Positions 56,812-64,000 of a stretch of 64,000 nucleotides of DNA are shown piece by piece. The position numbers were made by a program, and so were the translations under genes. Numbering within the stretch: the stretch's first letter is position 1; each line of letters begins with the position of its first letter. The notes under the pieces are model-generated. The model was not told where the DNA came from. It did no database searches and worked only from the letters and a program-made list of their open reading frames with translations. The DNA is from Perognathus longimembris pacificus (lineage: Eukaryota > Chordata > Mammalia > Rodentia > Heteromyidae), in the NCBI RefSeq assembly GCF_023159225.1, contig NC_063170.1, forward strand, positions 58,968,208-59,032,207, given 5' to 3'.

Positions 56812-57061
56812 CTGGGAACTGGGAGCTCACACTTGTAATCCTAGCTACTCAGGAGGCTGAGATATGAGGAATGAAGTTTAAAACCACCCTAGGCAGACAG
56901 ATCCAAGAGACTCATATCTCCAATTAATGAGCACAAAAGCCAGAAGTGATTGGCATGGCTGAAGTGTCGGTCTTAAGCAGAAAAAGCCAAATGAGACCAC
57001 AAGGCATTGAGTTCAAGCCTTAGCACTGACCCACAAAGAAACAAACAAATTAAAAATAAAA
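56812..57061 (+). mobile_element. B1-dID SINE
   Basis: 'gctgggaactgggagctcac', 'ctactcaggaggctgagata', 'cagaagtgattggcatggct' and 'cattgagttcaagccttagc' in order, with an A-rich tail. Confidence 0.8.
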
Positions 57062-57563
57062 TCACAAAGACAGTAACAAAGCGAAGTCAAGGACAACTAC
57101 ATAGACTGCAGAAAAGCTTACTGTGATGTAGCCAGCAGTCCAGTCAAACAGAGAAACTACAAAGATGTATTACTTAGCTTTCTTTGAACTATGAAAGGAA
57201 GCATCAGAGAAAGAAATTATTTGGGGGATCCAGAAATCTAATGCAGGTGCTTATTTACAGGATGTTAAATGGGATAAAAGAACATGTACTTGACAGTGAT
57301 TATGACAAAAGCATTTTTAAAAAAAACATGAACTTATCCATCTCAGTCGAGACTAATGACAAAATTCCTGGAAGATTTGTTTCTGCAAATTTTTTTTTTC
57401 CCCTCAGCATCCCATATCTTTTATGTTTGAACAATACCATGGAACAGGGAAGGAGTAAGAAATCACATTTGCCTAACAGACATTATGACTATATCAAGCA
57501 AAAGAGAAAGAGGTGATAAGATGAAGTTCTTGTGTGAAGCTGGGTAGATAAGGTAAAGATCAA

Positions 57564-57566
<3 letters not shown>
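57062..57566. other. unassigned non-coding stretch
   Basis: A 110-codon plus-strand frame (57184-57516, starting ATG at about 57193) has no recognisable domain. Otherwise unique. Confidence 0.4.

Positions 57567-57652
<86 letters not shown>
57567..57652. repeat. compound (CT)n(CA)n microsatellite
   Basis: About twenty CT units run directly into about twenty-three CA units. It joins a triplex-prone and a Z-prone tract and adjoins an ID-like fragment. Confidence 0.95.
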
Positions 57653-57655
<3 letters not shown>

Positions 57656-57662
57656 GCACATA

Positions 57663-57725
57663 CATGGGGGCTTAGGGATGAAACCCAGGATCTCACAAGT
57701 GCTAGGTAAGCACCCCCAATCCTCA
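57663..57725 (-). mobile_element. ID-like fragment, antisense
   Basis: 'gggggcttagggatgaaacc', 'caggatctcacaagtgctag' and 'gtaagcacccccaatcctca' resemble a reversed ID monomer. The adjacent (CT)n(CA)n is probably its expanded tail. Confidence 0.5.
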
Positions 57726-58591
57726 ACTTTTCCTGCCTAAGTACTTTTCCAGCTTTGTTGAGTGACTGACTGCTTTACTTCCCCGGGAATCTCTGCTAAT
57801 AGCAAAAGGTGAGTTAAACACCTGTAGGACTTTGAAGGAGGTGAACCTTGGATTGTGATCTGCTCTGAGAGGTGACAGAGACCAGAGAGAAAATGACATC
57901 AAATGGAAAGGCTGTCACAGGGTGCGAAGTGTCCTCACAGCAGAAAATTGGTATTAACTAGACTTTGGGAGAAAACGTTTGCCGAGTCTTCCTAAGAACT
58001 GCATTTGGAAACGGAGTCATCCAGTTAGGAGAAGTGCATTGGCATATCTTGCTGTGTCTACCCTGAGCACGCGTTGGGATCAGCTTCTCCTCTCCTGGGA
58101 CGTCTGGCGTGAATAGCTAACTTCTATGTGGATAATCGGGTGCTTGCCACAAAAGTTCAACTTAAACAACAGTGAAGTAAAGCAAGTCAGATTTTTCCCC
58201 CTTTGGGTACAAACCAAATATGCCAGGAGGCAACTATCAAAACAAACCTATTTCCTTTCTAATACATTCTAAAACCAAAACCTCCATGTGAGAATGAAGA
58301 CAAAAAAAAAAGAATATCTTCCGGTTCTAAAAGGTCTATAACAACACCCTCTCAGACTAAAGAGTAAGAAGTCGGCATTGTACAAATAGATAAGCTTGAG
58401 CAAAGGCCTTATTCAACCATGCCAGAAAATTAATCTGTTGTTAAATTCACAGAGGGCCACTAAATGAAATTAAACCAGTAAAGGCCCAAAAGCAAAAATC
58501 TAACAGACCTCTACTCAAGAAACATCAGACATGAAAATGGCCAAATTATCTTACAGAAGACGATGACCCTGGCCTTGCCCACAGCATTTAC
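57726..58591. other. unassigned non-coding stretch
   Basis: Positions 58300-58560 are A-rich and repeat-poor. No gene is recognised. Confidence 0.4.
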
Positions 58592-58787
58592 TTTTTCCCA
58601 GTCCTGGGGCTTGAACTCAGGGCCTGGGCACTGTCCCTGAGCTTCTTTTGCTCAAGGCTAGCACTCTACCTCTTTAGCTACAGCGCCACTTCTGGCTTTT
58701 TCTGTTTATATGGTACTGAGGAATCAAACCCAGTGCTTCATGCAAGTTAGGCAAGCACTCTACCACTACGCCACATTCCCAGTCTCA
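58592..58787 (-). mobile_element. IDL-Geo SINE, antisense
   Basis: 'cagtcctggggcttgaactc', 'caaggctagcactctacctc', 'gaggaatcaaacccagtgct' and 'ccactacgccacattcccag' in order. Full dimer with a decayed B-box and no T-run. Confidence 0.85.
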
Positions 58788-59803
58788 AAGCATATTTCTG
58801 AAATCAAGTCAAGATTTACCATGCAGGAGCACTTAATCTGAGTACTTTTTTCAACTGTCCCTCCCTTATTAAGAAAAAAAGTCAATTTGAGAAAATTAAA
58901 TTTGATTCTAGTTCATCAAGTTACATTAGTCTCTCTGAAAACTTCTGATTTTTAAAATCACGTACTCATTTGATTTCCGAGCAAGGTCAAGAGAACAAGG
59001 CAGCCCAGCGCTGACATTACAGGGATGTTCACCGCTCTGCTCTGCAGTTACCTCAATGTAGCATGTTGCTATGGTGCTTGCCTATTAATTTTGAAAGAAG
59101 TCAATTACAAAGCCAGAAGATGAACATAAATCAGACAACACCACTTCAGCACAGAACACTGACATGCCTTACTCTTATTTGCAAGTGAGTTAATTTTATG
59201 AATCACCACTTTTTGTGTGTGTGATATGAATATTCCTTTCTAACTTTAAACCTACCAACTCGACAAGCACAAGTTATGAAAAGTTCAGCTTCAACAAATA
59301 GGAAAGTTTGACATCATTTGGGGGTGGGAGAGTGTGACACGATGGGACTGTTTCTTGAGAACAATCCTTTAAGACTTCCAAAAACAAACACAGGTCAATT
59401 TCACAAATAGAGCTCAGGCAACAACCAAACTGAAAGGCCCCCATAGATAGAGTTCTAGACATAATTCCACTCATTACATTCACATTTACCTTTTCTTTTT
59501 GGCTTCTGTCAAGCAATCTTCAGTTATAGTCACCTCAAAAGGTCACCTCTCACCCTGAAAGCAAAAGAGAACATCACAACCTGAGTGGTACAAGTAACAT
59601 CACCCCAGCTTCGTACCAACACAAGCAAAAACAATCCAGGAACTCAGCTGTGGTCACTGGCAAGTGACTTACAGCGTTTATAAAAAACTAAGCCTGGAGA
59701 TGCCCACTTATCTGGACCATACACCTTCCTGTTCCCCAAGGCACCAAAATGAACTTGGGATGGAAAAAGTCAAGGTGAAACCTTTCACATTTTACGTATG
59801 AAC
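58788..59803. other. SINE-free stretch with a possible RFX-like half site
   Basis: Positions 58880-59130 are repeat-free and enhancer-like. GTTGCTATGG at 59065-59074 matches one half of the X-box (RFX) palindrome well; the second half is poor. The rest is unique and unrecognised. Confidence 0.35.
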
Positions 59804-59835
59804 TTTTTCTCATATTGCCTGTAATATGAGAAAAA
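59804..59835. repeat. perfect 13 bp inverted repeat, 6-base loop
   Basis: TTTTTCTCATATT (59804-59816) pairs exactly with AATATGAGAAAAA (59823-59835) around loop GCCTGT. The flanks do not extend the stem, so it is too short for a microRNA precursor. Confidence 0.9.
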
Positions 59836-60279
59836 AAATTATTTTTCATGGGGAATAATAGATGACTCATAAGCCTTTGTTTTTGGAAACCAGACTGATA
59901 CTTGAACATGTCTCTGTTTGGTTAACATCCCCAACATCTCTAATTTCATTAAAGCAAAAGCTTTATTTTGTTTTTCCCTCTTTGGAAGGGCGGGAGTTTG
60001 CTCTTGGGAGACATGATGTATGAGGCTACTATTGGACCTTTCATGATGAATAAAAGCACCAGGATTTTAGTGTTTTGTTTTTTGTGTTTTGTTTTTTGTT
60101 GTGTGTGGGGGGGGGAGGGTTGGTGGTTAATTGCTGATAAAAGCTGTTCACAGAGCATATATCTCTACCAGATATACTAAGTGAAATACAAATGGTTCGT
60201 GTCAGATGAAATAAACAACTGAAAGCAAGCTTCCTAAAGCACAAAAGGAGAAGGAAACACATTTTCTCCCGCATCACTC
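59836..60279. other. unassigned stretch with TTTTG/G-run DNA
   Basis: Positions 60070-60120 are TTTTGTGTTTTG repeats ending in a G9 run. Otherwise nothing recognised. Confidence 0.4.
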
Positions 60280-60900
60280 CTGAATCTGCACACCTCCTTA
60301 TGCAAAGCGGAGCGCAAGCCTGGGAGAAACATTACAAGCTGCCTCTTTCTGCCCGCGGAACGCAGATCAACATATGGCCCAAGTGAAAAGGAAAACATTT
60401 GTTTATTAATTTTAGATCAAGTTACTAATAAGGGTTGAGGATTCATTCCTCAACCGCTTGACCAAATGCTCAAATAATGTTCTGAAGGTGAAATCCTCTC
60501 ATTATTTTTAGTAACATGAGGATAGCTTTTTGCTCACTCTTGAGAACAACATGTAGTGAAGTAGTTTAGGTTTTATATGAACAGCTTATTGCTTCTATGT
60601 CTGTCTGTCTTGAATGTAGAAGGCAAGTCACACTGATAAGAACAGTAAAATCTTCCTTCGGTAGGACTAAAAAAATTTTCAAGTGGCACTTTTGACGAAT
60701 TGATCCAAGGCCAATTTATGACATTTCCACAAGCAAGTGAATGCAGATTCTTGCCATTAAGATTGGAAAGGAAAAAAAAAAAAAAAGATGCCGGCTATGA
60801 GTGAAACCATTATTTTCATGTTTACTGTAAGAGGAAATTGGAAGGTTTCACCATAAATGTTCATCATTTGGGTGGGGAAAACCCTAGCTCAGGGGCCTTC
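60280..60900. promoter_or_regulatory. candidate conserved non-coding block with hairpin
   Basis: Repeat-free DNA with mixed GC-rich (60305-60370) and AT-rich parts. GGTTGAGGA (60433-60441) and TCCTCAACC (60447-60455) form a perfect 9 bp stem with a 5-base loop, downstream of an AT-rich stretch containing TTATTAATTTTAGATCAAG (60404-60422). The regulatory role is inference. Confidence 0.3.
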
Positions 60901-61184
60901 AAATGACTATTTTTTAACCTTCCCCGATCCTTTTTTTGTTTTTACACAAAGCAATTCAAATTGAAAATGAAAATCGTGTCGCTTTACTGCTGATGTGTGT
61001 CCTCGGGATGGGTTTGTCTTGTGGTGAGAAGCTGGCGATGGTTAAGAAAGGAACACAGAGCGGTGATGGTCAGGAATATCTGCAAAGCTGTCCTGTTGCG
61101 CTCAAACAAGAGCTTCCTGGGACAAGGCACAGAAGAGTCATCCACACAAAAAATGGCTACTTCCATCACTCTTTTGCCCATCAA
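60901..61184. other. unassigned non-coding stretch
   Basis: Overlapping frames of 117 and 127 codons begin here and run through the ID fragment; neither shows a domain. Confidence 0.4.
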
Positions 61185-61268
61185 ACCAGCCTACCGGACA
61201 CTGAACTTAGCATTTTGCACACACTGCGCAAGCGCTCTACTATTGGGCTATATCCCCAATCCTCAACA
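61185..61268 (-). mobile_element. ID SINE fragment, antisense
   Basis: 'ggacactgaacttagcattt', 'tgcacacactgcgcaagcgc' and 'tctactattgggctatatcc', then 'ccaatcctcaa', match a reversed ID monomer of the classical type. Confidence 0.6.
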
Positions 61269-62420
61269 AACCTTAACACATACATGTGAACTTTGGCAGA
61301 CCCCTGTGCAATTCAAAGCAAGAAAAGACCCTTTTCTCTCTCCTTTTTCCTTGACATGCTCTCCAATGCATACACTCTAAAGTAATTTATATGTTTATCT
61401 ACTGAACCGTGTCTATTTTTTGCATGTTTGGCAGTCAGAACTATAGTATCAGACTTTGCAATGCAGATGAGATTTGCTATCATATAGGCCTGACAAACAA
61501 CTGGACCTTATTAAAATTTAATTTTTTTTTTTAAAAAAAGCTGCTGAAATGCCTACTTTGCATAAAGTTATCTCTAGTGCTACATTAAAACCTGCAGAAT
61601 ATTTTCAGGTAAGCAGGGGGGCCTGTTTCCCTATTCATCTACCTTCACTATTCACTATCTACATATAGTAATATAACTGAATGGAAATAGAAGCTTTTTC
61701 ACCCTTTGATTTTTTTCAGTTTAATTTTTCCCAAGGGTAAAGAGTTAAAAAAATTAATAATAAAACTATACAACTGACCCTCTAACCTACACATACTAGA
61801 GCAATGCAAAATTGGCTACATTTAATTTTCACTTATACATAAAAAAATTGGCAGTGAGATGTAAACTCTATTCCATAAATTTTCATGCACATGCACATTT
61901 GACCACTCATTAATTTATTTCTGTTGATTTTAGTTTCCAGAAAATGTATCCATTAGCAAAGTAATCTGAAAGATTTTTTTCCCCCAGTTTGGCGGCGAAA
62001 AGATTAATAGTTCAACAGCTGTTTGCCATCATGCTGAATTAAATAAAATGTGTCAATACAATAGACAAGAAAATTAGGGGGTAGTGCTGGGGTTTGAGTG
62101 GGCATCATTAGAAGCTTAGAAGAATCAGAAATCAACAATTGAAAGAAAAATGTGTAGTTCACTTTTTGCCAAGAGCATAAAACTTGCAGTTCCCAAACTG
62201 TACTCACTACTTATTCATTCAGTTTTGTTGGTCAAACACATCAGCTGTTTACCTATATGTTTGCTGGCAGCATAATACTAAAAATAAAACATAATGCAAA
62301 GCTTTTATGTAAAATTAAAACAAGAAGATGTTTTAAAATAAAAAGAGAAAAGGTAAACGAAATATTTTCTCTCAAGTCCATTTGCCTTCTTTTTAAAAAA
62401 AAAATGCCTATGCGATACAA
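61269..62420. other. SINE-free AT-rich stretch
   Basis: Positions 61390-61620 and 61850-62030 have conserved-element texture (TAATTT, TTTGCATA, ATTAATTTATT). No repeat family is recognised and no coding signal is present. Confidence 0.35.
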
Positions 62421-64000
62421 ATTACATTTTTCTCTTTCTTTCTTAAAGTCCCCTACTGGTTTTAGGTTTCAAAAGAGGAGCCAAGGATATGGTAAATAGA
62501 ACATGTCCTTTCTGTCATTCTCTGCAATGACAAATGTCCTGTGCACAAGTACAGCTGCGCCTTAGTCTCTTTCCTATTGACCACGTGTCGTTTGCCCGAG
62601 GCTACGTGGTGATCAGAAAGACCCACATTTCACCTGCCACATCCACTAACCTAACACCTTCCCAAAGCTCTGCCCTCGTGCTCCACTCAGAGCTTTGCTC
62701 TGTGCAGCTCTTGTGTGAGGACAATGCTTCACGTTGGCTCTTTCTATGACACAGTTCGCCTCGCACTCCATCGGTCTGATAAGTAATACAAAAAGCAGGC
62801 ACTCACAGGTGTCACTTGGAACTGAGTTGCAGGTAAGTGTGGAGGTGTGATCTCCTACCACACAGGCTGACAAGGGACAACATAGAGTCTGGTTGGGTTT
62901 TGGGGTTGGTTTTTTTTTTTTTTCCTATTAAACGTATTTCCTCCTTTTCTTTTATGGCAGCTAAAACAAATGATCGTGTTTTCTTCGCTGTATTTCATGT
63001 TATGCAACCGCGCAAAAGGGGTCCTAAAGGAGGGCCAAGGTAGATACCTCAAGCTTCAGCACAGCTAGTGCTGGACTAGAACCTACTGCCTGCCCAGCCA
63101 TTCAGGGGGATGGAAACCAGTAAAGGCAGCCCTCAGGGGAGAGCACCCCTTCTTTCTCTGAAGTCCAGGAACATGGCTCAAATTCCCCAGACCCTCAGCT
63201 CCTGCAAGAGAGGCAACAGAAGTCATTTGTGAAAATAGGTACAAATAGGCCAATTTCCAAGAGAGGGCTGCCTCTTTAAGTAGTCAATCTTAACCCATGC
63301 TGGCTTTCTTCATCTTATTTTTCAATGATTTCTTCAAAAACACGAGACATATCAACACATATTTGACTAGTTGCAAAATGATCATACCAGGGTCACTATC
63401 TTGTCTGCACTTAGAAAATCCTCCTTAGAAACAGCGCTGATACGATTTTGCTCTGCTCTCAAAATTTTCCATATGAAGTCAGCTTTACAAACATTGGAAG
63501 GCGGTGAAGAAAAAAAGAGTTAGGAAAAGGAGAAGAAAGAAAAACAATGAAATGGCAGAGAGTAAATGGGGAGGATAAGAAGCAAAGATAGACACAGGTG
63601 AGGCAAAGAGAGGCGAAAGAAACTATTGTCCAGTACAGATCCTGGCCACTAGAAGTGACCGTAAGACCACACATGTTGTTGGGGTGTAGAATGCTAGATC
63701 CCCTTTGCTTGGCTTGAGCCAAAGAACTTTAAGCATTTTATGTCCGGATCCATCATTTCCCAAATCTCAGTCCTATCCCTGAAGATAATATTTTCCCTCT
63801 ACCTGGCTCACCCTCTGCAACCCTCCTCAATCCAGAGTGCCTAACTTTGGAGTCCATTCTAGTAGACAAGTAAAATATATATATATAAAATACTCTACAA
63901 AGCAAGCCACGTGGCCCAGGCAATCCCAAACCAAGGCTTGCTAGTGGAAATCTCTAGTAGGCTGGCAGGCAAGGCCTCCTAAGAATGCCACATTCATGGG
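62421..64000. other. unassigned non-coding stretch
   Basis: T-run at 62911-62923, purine-rich DNA at 63503-63560 and a short (TA)n at 63876-63887. Nothing is recognised as a gene or named repeat. Confidence 0.4.

Noticed and set aside
59804..59835. microRNA precursor
   Set aside because: Stem of 13 bp and total of 32 bases is far shorter than a precursor, and flanks do not extend the pairing.

Overview
The window is mammalian nuclear DNA with no protein-coding gene that I can support. The organism is most likely a geomyoid rodent (kangaroo rat, pocket mouse or pocket gopher). That rests on two abundant SINE types seen on both strands. One is a roughly 200 bp dimer of two tRNA(Ala)/ID-like units (IDL-Geo type). 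The other is a 7SL/B1-like head joined to an ID-like tail (B1-dID type). The taxonomic call is inference; the two SINE architectures are visible directly. Older elements shared by all placental mammals are also present: MIR, L2, an L1M-type 3' end, MER5/Charlie-like hAT remnants and a probable mariner-like relic.

No open frame shows recognisable domains, an exon/intron arrangement or similarity to a known family. The longest frames (140 to 228 codons) lie over repeats or unrecognised sequence and look like chance. I see no rRNA, tRNA gene, CRISPR array or bacterial-type regulation. The window is therefore an intergenic desert or part of a very large intron.

Layout. 1-8.8 kb: SINE-rich, with a perfect 22 bp palindrome at 5770-5791 and a GC-richer patch near 7.3-7.7 kb. 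8.8-16.4 kb: no SINE for about 7.6 kb; AT-rich blocks carry homeodomain, octamer and HNF1-like motifs, and a small CpG-richer patch sits near 14.2-14.5 kb. 16.4-23.6 kb: dense SINEs, including a nested insertion and a tail-to-tail inverted pair. 23.6-36.5 kb: mixed MIR, hAT relics and scattered SINEs. 36.5-40.6 kb: a second SINE-free stretch with a conserved-looking block at 38.0-38.8 kb. 40.6-58.8 kb: SINEs, L2, L1M and many microsatellites, including a CpG-rich alternating purine/pyrimidine tract at 44.4 kb. 58.8-64 kb: SINE-poor again, with two short perfect hairpins and further AT-rich blocks that look like non-coding regulatory DNA.

The most plausible function is long-range regulation by conserved non-coding elements in the SINE-free blocks, punctuated by retroposons. 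That can only be tested by cross-species alignment. I found no new multi-gene system.
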